From NCBI GenBank assembly GCA_004794785.1, contig SJOL01003794.1, positions 76,102-140,101 of the forward strand: DNA of 64,000 nucleotides. The letters are read 5' to 3'. Every line of letters starts with the position of its first letter. Within the stretch, counting starts at the first letter, position 1. Source of the DNA: Opisthorchis felineus (taxonomy: Eukaryota > Platyhelminthes > Trematoda > Opisthorchiida > Opisthorchiidae). The notes below the pieces were generated by a model. That model made no database searches. It had not been told where the DNA came from and worked only from the letters and a program-made list of their open reading frames with translations. Made by a program: the position numbers and the translations under genes. Below are positions 1-13,478 of the stretch, piece after piece.

Positions 1-699
1 CTCTTGGATTATGTCACTGTTAGTCAAAGTAAGTTCAAGGAAGTTCTCATGGGTAAGGTGACACGCGTTGCGACTGCAATACGGATCATACATTGGCGCA
101 ATCCAAAGTACAGTTAATTTTGGAGAAGCTTCTTTGTCGTGGAACGAAGTTATGGTCAACAAGATCCAATATCAAGCAGCTATAAGACAAGTCAGAGTTA
201 CAAAATTGCCTATAACTGTCACTCACTGATAGCCCAACTCAAAGACGCTACAATTGTTGGAAAAACGAAGAGCTGGTATCACGAACCGTATCAAGATGGC
301 TACAATTAAAACGAGTGAATTCAAAAACGAAAAGAGTGAAGATTGATTTCACGTAACAACTGCATTCATATCTTCCCTCGCCGACGGGAAGAACAATAGA
401 TTTGTCAATGGGCTCAAGTGTTAGCTAAAAAGATACCCTACAGTGCAAGGACTAAACTTCTGTACTGTCTACGCACAGTAAACGTCGGGTTAAAAAGAAC
501 CATGATGCTCTATTTTATGTAAGTAGGCAATGTCAAAGATACCAGGCCCGACTGAACGCATTATAAGTCTGGAGACATACTGGCTATTTGGAAGGCCTAT
601 TCCTCATCTTTGCCTGCCAGTCCATCCAACGTGAACTTTGGTAATCTTGCACAGTTGCCTCAAGGCCCCGCTAAGTTGAACTTTTCCAAACCATCCTTG

Positions 700-1790
700 A
701 GGGTTCAAATGCAAAGGGACACAAGTAAACTGCAAAGCGAAAAGCGTGCCGTGAAGACTAAATACCTACCGAAGTTTTGAAAGCGAATAAAGCGACACTG
801 TTAGACGAAGGATTACCACTTGATTCGCACGGTCTGGATGACTGGGTGTGCCTTACCAGCTTTCAGGAAGGCCGCACGCACTGCTGTTCACATAAAATAG
901 GAAGCGACAGAAAACGGAAAACTAACAAGAAATTGGTCCCCTTTGCAGTGCAGGGATCCTTTTGGCACTCATACTACACAAACAGCATCGCTCGTATTCT
1001 GAAAGAAAATGTCCTAGATGGACAATCTGAATTTTGAAGTAGACGTAATATGAGTAACCTCAACTTTGTAGCTCGTAGGCTGCGAGAAAATGCCGGCAAT
1101 GAAACTAGTCGTGCTCTACTCATGGATTTCCCGAACACCTTCGATTCCATGAACAAGCGGGCACGGTGGATGGTTCTGCAAAAGCTATGCAGGCTAGAAA
1201 AAAACCATCACGTCCCCTCATCCATGTGAGGTCCCGAGTACACATTGGTGGAATCATTCCTGTTGGGTTCAGAGGTGATACCAGGATGAAGCGCGGTTGC
1301 TTTTTGGCTAAGACTTGTGCGAAAGTGCCACGTGACTCCGAAGATAACTATGTTGATGACTATTTTTGCTACCGAAAACGCTTCATGGCCAAAGCAATGC
1401 TTCACGAGTCAAAGACCCGTGTGCTGCTTTTTCCTGGCAACTTTGCTTTAGATGTACTGGACTGTGGCGATCAATTACAGCACTTGTCCGGCATAACCTC
1501 ACTTTGGTAGAAATTTAAATGTACTTGAAACACATGTTTTGATCAACTTCCCCAGGTATTACAACAGGTAGTGTGCGTTCGAATTAGTGATCGCGACATA
1601 GTGTGATATGCGGATTTCAGCTGTATCGGAGACACACTGTCCATAAACTTTACAATAGACATTGAACTGCATCTGTTGGCTGCCAGAGCGAGCACTGTAT
1701 TCAGCCATCTATATGAATCAGTTTGGAACAACAGCAGCCCGCATTTGGATATCAAGCCGCAGTCCACCGGGCTGTCGCGCTGTCTTTAAT
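700..1790 (+). pseudogene. Degenerate non-LTR retrotransposon reverse transcriptase relic
   Basis: Several + frames read in order give a recognisable non-LTR reverse transcriptase. At 930-1037 a segment resembles the thumb-proximal 'GISLL..KIFARIL' block. At 1049-1210 'FVARRLRENAG' followed by 'LLMDFPNTFDSMNK' matches the 'FAARQLQEK...FVDLTKAFDTVNR' motif A block common in invertebrate LINEs. At 1285-1310 'MKRGCFLA' matches 'VKQGCVLA' (motif B). At about 1390-1455 the block that normally carries FADD reads 'LLFPGNFALDV', so the catalytic Asp pair is gone. At 1629-1785 'GDTLSINFTIDIELH' with 'SVWNNSS' matches 'GSTLSR..IDDEV...VWN'. Stops and frameshifts separate the blocks, so it is non-functional. 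The match of ordered motifs is what I see; the clade (RTE/L1-like) is inference. Confidence 0.7.
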
Positions 1791-3206
1791 AATCTATAGC
1801 ACATAAACTTGGATGTTTGGCAAATTTTGCGTACCATTTCCGTACAACATTCTTCAGATTCACTTGTCAGATTGAACTTCGGACACTAAAATTCTCAAAC
1901 AACTTTAGGTTAACGCAGTCGAGTGTTCTTTAGTATACTGCGTTGAATTGGCGGTGAATGGCCGATAACCGCAACCGAGGCAACACATTTGCAAACATTT
2001 AAAGCATGGGGCCTGAGTGTGTGGGCAGCTAAAATCTCGTGACAGCAACAGCCATCACACAAGTTTGACAATTTGATAATTAATAAGGTAGTCGAGCGAA
2101 CTGCTGTTGCACAGGCTTGATGAACGGTGAGGCGTAACGCGAAGGCAAGCAAATCATTCCAAACATCCGTAGAATATGCGGTAAAATCACAAAAGGTCAC
2201 CTGAATAGAATCGGACTCGTCGGTCACAAGCGGCTCACTCTGAACTAAAAGGGAAGTATGAGTGCGTTGCCTAGGTAAGTTTCTTCCATTATAATCAACG
2301 CATGCCAAAGATGGGCCTTTCCTGATTGCTACTCAACATTCGTTCACGTGCACTTTAAAACTACGAAATGACAATATCGGTAACTGGTTTACGACCTAGC
2401 TATCCATTGATACTTAAGTTGCTTGATAATGAGAATTCATTAAAATGATTGCTACGATAAGTTGTCTAGGGCAAGTGCGGCATTCCCCTGGAATTTGGGG
2501 TAATTAACGGATGACACCTGCGCCTTGGTGTAAACGAACAAATGTTCGGGCTCATTGTGCCATCAAGCTTAGGTTGGCTGGCGGCTCTCGACGGGCCTCT
2601 TCGTGTTTGCCCGACAATATTGTTCCCTTAGGTTTACATCGCCATCAGCAACTGGCACTTAAAATCACAGTAAACTTTGCCCAGAACACTTGAAGTCCCC
2701 TTACTTACTTCTGACTGCCCGCGAGCTTTCAGTGGATCAGCCTCTACTAACCGACAGATCCATTTCAGATACTAACTAACAATATTATTCCTGATCTGTT
2801 TTTCCGGTTCCACCACGTCATCCTAGTCACACACAATCTTTGTTTGAATTTCGTTTGTTTGAATTAGCCTAATTATGCTCTGGGACCCAAGCTATTCAGT
2901 GTCTTGCATGAGGGATTGACAGTGATCGTTCTGAGGTCCAGTGGTTACCGTTTTGCGTGACCTATAATCCTAATTGCTGTTCCCAACATCATGTACCTTG
3001 GTGCCTATCTCCTCTCATTTAAGGCCGCTGTCCCCTTAGAAGGCCACACGATAAGCAGGATATGAGTTCTGGTATGTTTTTTTTAACTCCAGGTCCAGAA
3101 AACGTCCAGAAAACAGCTAACCAGGGAGTTTTTCGGGGAGTTTGGCGACAACCGACGCCCAATAAGGACATGATCTGAATGACATTTATATAGAAATATA
3201 TACATA

Positions 3207-3208
<2 letters not shown>

Positions 3209-3239
<31 letters not shown>
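3209..3239. repeat. (TA)n microsatellite
   Basis: Uninterrupted TA dinucleotides of about 31 bases, preceded by a degenerate 'tatatagaaatatatacatac' AT-rich lead-in. Simple repeat; no function inferred. Confidence 0.95.
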
Positions 3240-3241
<2 letters not shown>

Positions 3242-5634
3242 AAATGGCCGACAGTCGACTACTGTTTCTTCTCATCCGTAACTAACTCTTCCGACTTCAG
3301 GCTTGTTCAACAGGAAGTGGACGCCAGGTAGCTCAAAAATGCTCAGTGCACCGAAGCTTCGTGTGGATGAGAAATGAACTGGTGGTTGATACACAGTACA
3401 AGAAATGGTCACCACTACCATCAAGTTGCGCACAAAATAAGCGTATCATCACGTTGTCTTTCATGGACTGAGCTGTCTTACTTGTGCTTTGAGATATCTG
3501 ACGATTAGCACTATTTCGTTGGCACAGAAAAGGTATATGTACTGCCCTCATTCACAAGGACTTAATCATACAGGTTATGTACAAAAAAAGCGCCGGAAAC
3601 GAAATGGAGTGACCGGACAGTGACCAATCATACAAGCCTGCGTGACTAAAGATTATTCACCACCAAAATGGTTAATCTTACTGAAAATGTGTCTTCCCCG
3701 TTGTTTTGGTTTAGGGAAACAGCAAACGGGAAGCATGAAATCAAAGGCAAAGCCTGCCGCCAATGAGCAGCCAACTAAGCTCACAATTGGCTGAAAACTG
3801 AAGGCTGGATTGCAAATAACATCTCACGAACGTTATGGTAGAAGACTTATGATGACGATATATTTGCTGACACTAACACAGGATATTTTGGTGATTTCTA
3901 TGATGTCCTCAGTCCCAAGGGAACAAACTAACTTGTCCCAAGTTAATGCGACCATGAGTCCTGCCAATCTGGAACGACAAATAGATGGGGTGATGAGTCG
4001 ATACACCGTACAGTCTTTCGCAATTAAATACGGAAGAGTCGAGAGTCAATTTTAATCGGTTTTCCGCCTGTTTTTAACAAAATAGAATGGTCAAAATTCC
4101 CTTACATCCATAACCCGAATACATTGAAATAGGAAGTGTCAATGAAAAACGTTATGTACCAACAACTATTCGAATTGTTTTACCGAAATTCACTAAGATA
4201 ACCTCAAAATCCTACAGTAGCCATAGAGCAGAAGTGAAACCTGTTTCCCAATTCTCACTGGCTTAATGTGATCAGCAGGGGAAGAAATCAGACATAGACT
4301 ATAGTTGACCCCAATTGTGCTTAGTCAAAACTACTCTGGAGATAGTTATAGTAAGGTGCGAGATTTATTCGTCAGACTTATTTATCACCAACTTACTAGA
4401 GTCCTAACAGCTGCTGTGAGACTTTGGCAGAAGAGGCTGGAGTCTGCACACCCTTAGATAATCAAAACAGATGTACCTAAAAGGTCGGAGGTCAAGTTGT
4501 GAGCCGGGATCTTTAGCTTCCAAGCTACCTCCACAGACAAGCCGCCAAACAGATTCAGAATACCTTTTACTTATATGGTCATGCAACTAAACTCGATCAG
4601 AAATCAACAATCAGCGTTGTGCGCACAGAAACTTTGAAACAGAACGTCTGTCACGGTTTTCATCACGCTACGTTATTCAGCGGTTGGTGGTAGGTTAATT
4701 TTCCACTAACGTTTTCCCACATATTTCCCCATACGTCTTCCGACATTTTACGCTTCTGTGTTGAGTAGGGGGATTGGTTGACATTTTGTGGTCCACCTAC
4801 GCTAACTCGCGGAAAACAAGGAACCAGTGCCTCAGAATAAGACCATAATCGAACTTCTGTTGGTAGACAAGCAAATAGTTAGCTCTCTATAATAAATGCT
4901 TTTACGCTATCCGAGCTGCTATTAGTTTGATCATAAGCAGACACTTTGAACATAGAGCCGTTAGTATCCCCACTTATACCAGGTCTCATGGAAATGTACC
5001 GCTGAGCAACACAGAGACAGCCGTTTACATGTATCCAATCAAGCACGGCATTCTTAGCTTGGGGGACTGGGTCATAACGGCGTTGGCGTAATCCGCTACA
5101 GCAACTGAAAAATTACGTAAAATTGGTTTTCGATAGCATCTAAATAACAAGAATAAGGTAAACTCATTTGCTTTATTGGTTGAAATGAACCAGTAAAGAC
5201 AGTTACGAATAAAGGAAATGAAGCCGCAGATGTCAGAGATGGCGGGCAACTAGCCAATTCTCTGGATACGTGGGTGGCATACTACAGAAAAGTGGCCATC
5301 TAATGAGGAACGATGCAATACAAGATAGGATGACGAGGAAAGATCGGCGGCGTCAGCAGCATTATGCTCTCGTTTATCCACTCTGTTTAATCCAGAAAAT
5401 AAGGCGAATTCTAATTTCACCACGGGACCAGCCGATGTGGAATGGACAGCACTGTCAGCACTGACATTATTGTTTGTTCGTGGGCCTAAGTACTACCGGG
5501 GTTGTCAAACCTATATTTGAGGATGACCGGATTATTGATCGAGGTCTTCAGATGAAAGCCTGATCACAAGTAAGCGGTTGTCTACTTATGACTATCACAG
5601 AAGTCAACTGTTAACGAATTACTAATCACAGCTC

Positions 5635-5692
5635 NNNNNNNNNNNNNNNNNNNNNNNNNNNNNNNNNNNNNNNNNNNNNNNNNNNNNNNNNN
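5635..5692. other. Assembly gap (58 N) beside a TA repeat
   Basis: 58 undetermined bases followed at once by about 15 bases of TA repeat (5693-5707). The gap probably sits in an expanded (TA)n microsatellite that could not be sequenced or assembled through, so its true length may differ from 58. Confidence 0.95.
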
Positions 5693-8600
5693 TATATATA
5701 TATATATCGACCAGCCTCTGAAGGTGTGGCTTTGAGACTCCAATAAAGCTCGGTGTTTTGAACAGGTATGTAGCCCAGTCTGTTCGTGACGGCACTACAT
5801 AAAATACATCAGAGACCATCCTGCGAGAATTTTAAGTAACCAGTAGTGGCATAATCGTCTTCCAGATACTAAGTTACTCTTTGATTAGTTCTCCTCAGGA
5901 AAGATCAAATCTGATTTTTCGGACTGTCTTTTTAGGAGATCTCTCCAGGCAGGCAAAATTACTATCACCTATTTTGAGATGGTGGACAGTTTTTTTTCGG
6001 TATTTATATGTGCATATGCTCTGTAATACCTCAGGCTTTGCTCCGACACATCAGATCAAACATTTTTTTGTTGACGAATAATGACAACGCTTTCTGATTG
6101 CGAAATAAACAGACGCGCTCAAAAGGTGCAGTCTAGTGAGCACTTCTGAAAGTCATCCGTGGCTACCTGGATTTCTTTCGCAAGTTGTGTTTCGTTCAAC
6201 CCCAAGCAACAAAAAACGACCACAGTGCACGGCGGTTGCCATATTGTAGTACCGCTTTCCTGGATGAACCTCAATTTTGGTGTTTGGGGTGGTGAAGTTT
6301 TGCGAACCACTCACGGTCAACATTTAACATGTTGAAACCGCCTAACGCAAAAACCGGATATTTCGAAACATCCAAAACGCAAAGCCATTCTTATCTGCCT
6401 TTATCATAAAATGCTTGCCTTTTCAATGAGGGTTGTCCTGATGAGTTCGCTATGAAATTTGGAACCGGATCTCCATCAATCGGAGCATTTTATTTGGAGA
6501 GTATGCTTGTGAGGAATTAATTAGCTCGAGATGTTTGATGAGAAATGGAGCACTAGGATTTGACAACGATAAAACTACAGATGGGTGCAGCTACCCAAAA
6601 TGTGGAAGAAAAGTAAACTGGCTTCTCAGGGTGCTCTCACATCAACTAAATTTTTAGGCACCACTAGTCATAACCTTATTCGGATACCTTGGAATTTTCT
6701 CTGATCCCACCTGATCAACAACTAAGAAATTTTGGCTGTTCTTTCTGGATACTTCAGAGGATAGCATGAGCTGGTGGGCACATACTTAACTGGTTTTCAA
6801 GAAGTTCAGCGGAAGATTGATCTCTTGGCACAGTCTTAACTAAGGAGACCTAAGATATGTCTAATTTCATTGTTCAAGGCAGTTTCCTTCATTCATCGAA
6901 CAAAAAATACCTTGCGCAATGTTTGTTGTTACGGTTCACCGCGTAGTGAGAATGGTAGCTCCGCAGTTTGGTGGGACTTTCTCTTGATTGCAAGCACGGT
7001 TTTGATCAATGAAGCAGCAAATTACTGATAAGAATTCCGGGCCAAAATCAAAATAAGCGGCTATGTCGTTGGAAAACTTTGCTCATTCCACCCACCGAAT
7101 TTGACTGAAAAAAATCAAGAGTGTTTCAAACCTGCAGGAGGCCAGCTGTGAACACTTAAAAACCACATTTGAGACTGGATTCGCAAGATGGGTATGAGAC
7201 TCGTTACTGGAATTCGGAGTGGACCTCAAGCTGTGATGACCACTTCGCTGACTACCGTTTGTTTGGAGCGGCTGCACGGGACGCTCATGAATCCAAATAA
7301 TCGTATTGGGTGAGCCGGTAGCCGAAAAGTGGACCAAAGCAGCAAACATCAGGCCCGCTGAGAGTTGCCCGATATCTAAAACAATTCATGGTGTAAACAT
7401 TCAAAAAACTCCATCTCGGTATAAAAAAATTCCGTGAAAACGTAGGCTGGCTCCGTTCTTTAAAGCGGTTTTAAATGAGGCGACGAAAATCCACAGGCTC
7501 TGATGTGGTTCATAAAACAAATGGCATATAGCAAAACGAATTCGGCATCCGTTCTGAGAGGAGGAATCGATACATGAAAAACGGATACTTTGACCAAATC
7601 AAGTAATGTTTCTGAAAGTGCAGCTCTCTCTCTCTACATTGCAAGCGGACCCATGTAACGGGTGAGGCGGATGCTTATGCAGTAGGTTTTCGATTGCAAA
7701 ACAAAAGACTTATCGTAGGATTTCTTGAAAAGGTCTGTTTGTGGACAGCAATGTGGTCAGAAGTGCTGACAAAAATGAAGGTGTTTGCCCGTCAAGTTGG
7801 GAATAAAATGTACCCAGATTTACCAGACCCATAGACATCAAGAAAAGAGTGCCATGTGCATTCGAGTTACTAATGCCAATGTGCAATAAAAAGAGGAAAT
7901 AAGACTGATTCACATCGAGTCACAGTGCACTTTCAATTCAGAGGCCGTTCCGATAGAAAGCTCAAATGACTGGATCATGTACTATGTAGGTTGAGTTACC
8001 GTATGCCGAAAACAGTCTTGATTTCCTTTCATAATGCGGGATGGCGAAAATCTAGAGCTGAACAGAAGGAAATAAAAGATGTTACAAAAGTTTGGGTGTA
8101 GTGAAGCTGTTTGTCTTCCACGACAAGGCTCATGTGCTCCTTTCTGTGCTCAAATGGAGACTGTGAAAGAAACGGTGGCTAAGAGATATCAACAGCATTC
8201 GTGCTGTCGGGTCCCATCCAGTGGGGCTGAGCAACAGATTGATACTGATCAGAACGATGTATAAAAACTGACCAGGAACTTCGGTATAACCTCGGTGATT
8301 AACCTAATCTCTTCATGCTATACTTCTCTGTAGGTAGTAAGCGTCCGAACTATTTTCCAAAACGATATGAAAAAATTAGCACTCATTTCACAGCGGCACT
8401 CGGAATACACTAATCCATCCGTCATCGTATTGGGTTATTCACTCAAAAGTGTTTGAAATATCGATGGAATTAGTCAAATTTGCCAGACAAAAGATAGTCA
8501 GAGTCTGGTTATAAGAGATGCAACCGTACCACAGAAAGCATTCGCTAAGCGGCGGCTGATAAACACTGCTTTTTATCATTTAATTGCAGATAAACTAAAA

Positions 8601-8739
8601 GGAAGTTAATACCGCACACCTGAGCTGCGAATCTGCCTGGCTTGCCCTCACTAATGGCTAAGGTAGTTTGAAGGGTGTTGATGGTTGGAACGTTTGTCTG
8701 TAGGCGTTTTACCACCACTGGCACACCTCAACACTCGAT

Positions 8740-8867
8740 AACCGAATGTGCTGCACAAAGGCCGTCTCGTATTCTAGTTGGAACGATTTCTGAGATATCG
8801 CAACACATTTTCTTGACGGAACAAGCCATCTTTAAGGCTGCTGAAGACTCTTCGAAAGCCCATGGCC
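8740..8867 (-). repeat. Hammerhead-repeat fragment, inverted copy
   Basis: The reverse complement of this stretch aligns to the 293-bp hammerhead repeat at 51.3-51.9 kb. It runs from the ribozyme cleavage region (GGCCATGGGC, equivalent to GGTC/GTGGGC) through 'TTCGAAGAGTCTTCAGCA', 'GCGATATCTCAGAAATCG' and 'TGTGCAGCACATTCGG'. It lacks the conserved CTGATGAG/GAAA core because that lies upstream of its start. It is joined head to head with the direct copy that begins at 8868. Confidence 0.75.
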
Positions 8868-9098
8868 GGCTGGAGAATATCATGTGCGAGCGACTCAGAT
8901 GGGAGTTAGTTCTGTCCGTTTGAGATGTAATTGGTTTCCAAATGAGTTTACGTCGCGAATTGTGTACCATTATGCTTCAAGCAGAACATAAGTTTGACGG
9001 AAACTCGGAGGCTGCACCTACCTAAGAGGTCCCAAGAAAGATGAAACCCGTCATCGGCCGTCGAATTTTTCAGCAACCTTATGAGTAGTGTTCCGTTG
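8868..9098 (+). repeat. Hammerhead-repeat fragment, direct copy with dead ribozyme
   Basis: Aligns to the second two-thirds of the 293-bp unit: 'GGAGAATATCATG', 'CCAAATGAGT', 'AGAACATAAGTTTGACGG', 'AAACTCGGAGGCTGCACC' and then 'TTTTTCAGCAACCTTATGAG'. The ribozyme core is degraded. CTGATGAG is replaced by CTAAGAGG (9022-9029), and stem II (GTCCC..AAGAT) no longer pairs. The GAAAC box (9042-9046) and a GTC remain. It should be inactive. Confidence 0.8.
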
Positions 9099-9099
9099 A

Positions 9100-12000
9100 T
9101 ATTAAGTCCTTTTTTCGTTCGTTCTCTCAATGGCCAACTTGTGGATAATTGCACAACCAATGGACGGCTTGGACGGTGACTTTTTTTCATAGACACACCT
9201 CAAATGGTAAGATTTTTTTTGGCTCATCACAATAATTTTTGGCGGAATAAAATCTGCAGGAGGACGGAAAATCATACTTTGATCGTCGACAACCGGTGAC
9301 GAGTGCTGAGCAAACAACTGCAAAGCACACGTTCTAGTAATGTCTGACAAATAACCTGTGTGTTGGTCAAACTGTTCTGAAACGATGATTTATCAGTCGG
9401 CTCCGGGTCTTTTCTAGTTGATCAATAACTCTAAGGTACATTTGTGTCTGGGCATTCTCTGAAGGGAAAATTCCCACCGAAAAGTTTCCTCCATTAGTAC
9501 TTTTGGTCTCGCGAGATCTTCACGCTCAATCCAGCAAGCATGGATTGCTACAATTCTAGCAGAGAATTGACAGCTTCGAATACAATATATTAACTCGGTA
9601 AGCCAGCCTGTCTTCAGCCATGTTTCTTTGTATTTTCCCACATTTGGCATAGACCCATTAATCCACCTAATCATTAAGTCACGTAGTGAAACCGTTTTGT
9701 TGCTGCACTGGCCTGTAATATGCAAACCTCTGCTCAAAAAATACTGCTGTGGGTCTGGAATCACCTAGAACTTGTACTGATCAGAACGCGTTCGAGAACG
9801 GTGGCTGATTTTCCGCGTTTAGAGACTGGATCTACTTTCCTCCAACGGATCCTAAAATTGACGCTAGCGAATCCTTTGAGGTATGATCACCGACCGCAGT
9901 GTATCAAATGGGGCTCTTAAATGTGCAGCATTTAACAGCAACCGATCTCGAAAAGACCCAAATGCAAGAAACCTCATAGAACTAGTTGTTTTTTATGACC
10001 AAATAGAGTCATTGTGACTTAGTTGTTGAACCGGCATAGTGGCTCAGCCAAACTTTGCGTAGTCCATACTGAATACCACACTCGATCCATCCATTTTGTA
10101 AGTGGTGGCGCTTGCGTGTGTTTAGACATATTACCTACCAGATAAATGTAAATTAGAACAATTGCCCACCTGGGCTCGAATATCTCTAAAGCTCTGAGAA
10201 CCAAGCATGCTGCTCGTTTCCAGCGGGAATGAAATGCTGGCAAAATTTTTCCCAACAGTTCAGCCGCAGTCGGTATGCATTCACACGGTGAATTTTGATT
10301 TTGGGGCGAAACTTTTCGGCATTAGACTTCTGTACTCGAAAGTGAATTGAATAGTGCCCATGTAAGATAAGTCTGCGGCGGCCGATATTAAGGACCAAAC
10401 ATGTTTAACAGCACAGATTTTCTGATGTACTGATGTTGTAAAATACGATTTGTAGGTTGTGGAATATTTCTATGCATAACGCATTTCGTATAGAGTGGCA
10501 GAACGCGGCCTTCATAGACGAACCCGTATTTCCAGTGAGCGCAATGGACCGAAAACGAACAAGCAAGCAAACATCATTTTGCGAGTTTGTGTGTAGAAAT
10601 ACATTTGTTCGACAATATGCTTCTGACTTCAATAACGGAAGTAAAGTCAACCTTAAATTGATTTCACCTTGATCGATTTGTGTTGAGACCTGATCAGCCA
10701 CATGACTGCACACGTTGGCAGCCACGCGTCTCCACAAGGGTGTAATAAGTGAGAGTGAAAAACAGTTGGACCGCATAGCAGACGCACATGAAAAGGTATA
10801 AATAAGATGAATTTGCTCTGTAAGATAAACATTTCCACCTATCTACTAGAATTTAAGAGGAATTCTTTTCACAGCAAACACTACAGTCACGAAGACTTGC
10901 CGTCGTAGTGATAACCGACAAGCCTTTTATCGCGAGTGCAAAGTAGGTGGGATTGTCTACCTGAGTAACTACTGCATTTCAGCTGATTGCCTGACAGGTA
11001 CGAAATGAAGCCTTTGAATCATCACACCCGAATGACGTGTGTTGTGTAATTGACTGTGTGTATAAATCAGACTTAAACCATAGCTCTGCAAGTCTTGCGC
11101 TTTCCTCTAGAGAAGCTGATATATTGTAAACTACACAGTTCGCCAAAATGCACATAAGACTCACAGAGGTTAGTATTCCTTTCGTCTGGCGATTCGAAAC
11201 GAAGGAGATTTGAACGCTTATCAAATCAGGCAATATACATTTGGATTACAGTATTTTGGGTACGCTAGTTGCTGCGGAGTTTCGTAAATGACTTGCTAAC
11301 ATGGGTCCTTTTTTTCCCCTCAGCCAAGTTTGTATGCCTCCCAGGCGCAGTACCAATGATGTCTTTTCGTATGGTGACGAAACGTTTTTCAGAGTCAAAT
11401 GTCTAGTTCGCTGAACAGACCATCAGCCGGTTAGCACATGCGTTATTTCAAACTGCATCCTTCATAAGCTGTATTCTGCCCTCCCAACCGGTTCGCTGTG
11501 AACCTTTCTGTTGTTCCATCTGTTGCAGCTTTCGCACTATGAGGGAGTGCTGTAAAGTCCCCGGCCTAAGATGCTCACTGAAATCGGAAAATTATTTGGC
11601 AACTGTAACGGAATCCGGTGCTGGTCTGCAACCTGAAATGCCAAACTGCAGAACATAACACCGGTTTCACTGTGTATCTGGTTACAGGCTTAAATCAGTC
11701 AACAACGTGTGTGGAATTGTTCGAACATGAAGGGAGTTCTCATTTGTGCGGAGTTAGTCGTTAAAAGAAATCCACGACTACATGATCTAAAACAATGAGT
11801 GTTGAATGCTCATCATACTCAGCTGCCAGAAAACGGTTTACAGTTTTCCAGACGGATGATGTAGCACGGTCCAGGCGATCTCACACAGTATCAACTCCAG
11901 GAGTAGTGGCAGGTTTTCGAATTTGACACAGGAATATTGCACAGAAGCTTCAGGTATCCAGAGTGAATGTTGGGCTCATAATTCATGAAGAACTGAGTGC

Positions 12001-13439
12001 CTGAAAAGCCGTCAGTCGAATTGATGTCCAACCATTTGAATGCTGACGAGAAACGACATCAAGTGGACACTTCCAAGTCGATCTTCCAGCACTTCCAACG
12101 AGAGCACACACACTTTTTGGGAAATTACCTGCTACTGATGAAACGTCGTTGCAGCGTTATAACACTGAGATAAAACAAAAGTCAATGCAACGGTGTCACT
12201 CAAGTATTCCTGGCCCGAATAAATTCGAGAAGAAAAAGTGCGCGGAAAAGCTCATGACAATTCTTTTGGAATCAGAGAGGTTTTGTAATAACTGACCATT
12301 TTCCGAAGGGTAAAACTGTTAATGCAGAATGTTTCTGTGAGTTCTTGTGACGGTTATGAAGGAACAATGGAGATCGAATTTGTACGGTGCCTCCGCTAAC
12401 GAATTCCACAAGACGATGGACGTTTTGAATAAGTTTTGGTGGGGCTGCATACAGCACTCGCATTACTCTCTTAGTCTTGTCTTGTCTGACTACTTCTGAT
12501 TCAAAATCATAATACAATGTTTCCAGTGATACATAGTTGGTACCAGCGACGGAATATTCGTTCAGTGATCACACAACCCCCTTCATAAATTCGATCGAGT
12601 GGAATGGCAAAGGATCATAGGAACATGTGCCAGTTGGACGTTACTGTCCAGCGATCATTCTGTCTGAACGTTCACGTTATCAGGCTCTGTCAACGTGTAC
12701 ATAACCTTGAAGACAGTTAAACTAAACTCGGTTGATAATTCATCCTTGCAAAGCTTTGCACTAAACGTTCAACTGGTAAAGGTAGACTGTTGGTAGATTT
12801 ATGTGCATTCTTCAGCCAATGGTTCTTCTGCACAATGTTCTGGCTGAAATCGCTGCCCTCTTCTGAGGGTCAGTATTTAATTTAAAAAGTGGTTGACAGG
12901 TTAGGGGTGACGATACCAAGCAGGTCATCATTAAGATGGTCAGTCAAGACAAGCAGCACAGATTCACATGAATAATGTATATTTCAGGGAACTATCGTAA
13001 CAAATTAAGTCAGAATATTTAGCCTATTTATAAGGCTGTTTAAATTATTCGTTATTTTGAACACATACTACCTAATTTCACGGCTGTCCTCCATCAGATG
13101 GAACATCCGAAACAGTGTTGAACTGCATCAACTACACTTAACCACACAAAGAGAGAGCACTGTTTATCCTAGCACGAACCTAATGCTTATGGGTGTACGT
13201 TTAGTGATGAAGCCGTCAAAAGTGGAGGTATTAACCAGTTCCACCGACAGTACGCAAGCATCAGCTGATGGAATCTGTTATGTTATCTTGTCATTATAAA
13301 CCGAAACAGAAAGCAGTGATAGACTGGTTCTGTCGCAGAGAGAAGTTGCGACCGTTTGCGCACCTCAAAGACACAGTGAACTATGTTGCAGGACGTTTGT
13401 GCAGCATTTACAATGTTTCTACTACCAAAATGGTTAGTA

Positions 13440-13478
<39 letters not shown>

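Larger units (their letters stand above)
1800..8735. other. No recognisable gene; decayed intergenic sequence
   Basis: No ORF in this stretch matched a protein family I know. The longest is a 132-codon frame on - at 1910-2308 without recognisable motifs or repeats. The stretch includes the (TA)n tract at 3209-3239 and the sequencing gap at 5635-5692. The short frames have no consistent splice-site flanks and look like chance ORFs. Very old transposon remnants are possible but I cannot support them by eye. Confidence 0.5.

Noticed and set aside
1910..2308. 132-codon frame on - as a gene
   Set aside because: No recognisable domain, no consistent splice sites, and atypical composition. Length is within what chance gives in a 64-kb window.
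6438..6465. CTGATGAG followed by GAAA, a possible second hammerhead type
   Set aside because: The bases between them form only a 2-bp stem with two unpaired extra bases, and no stem I or cleavage triplet can be paired. Chance match.
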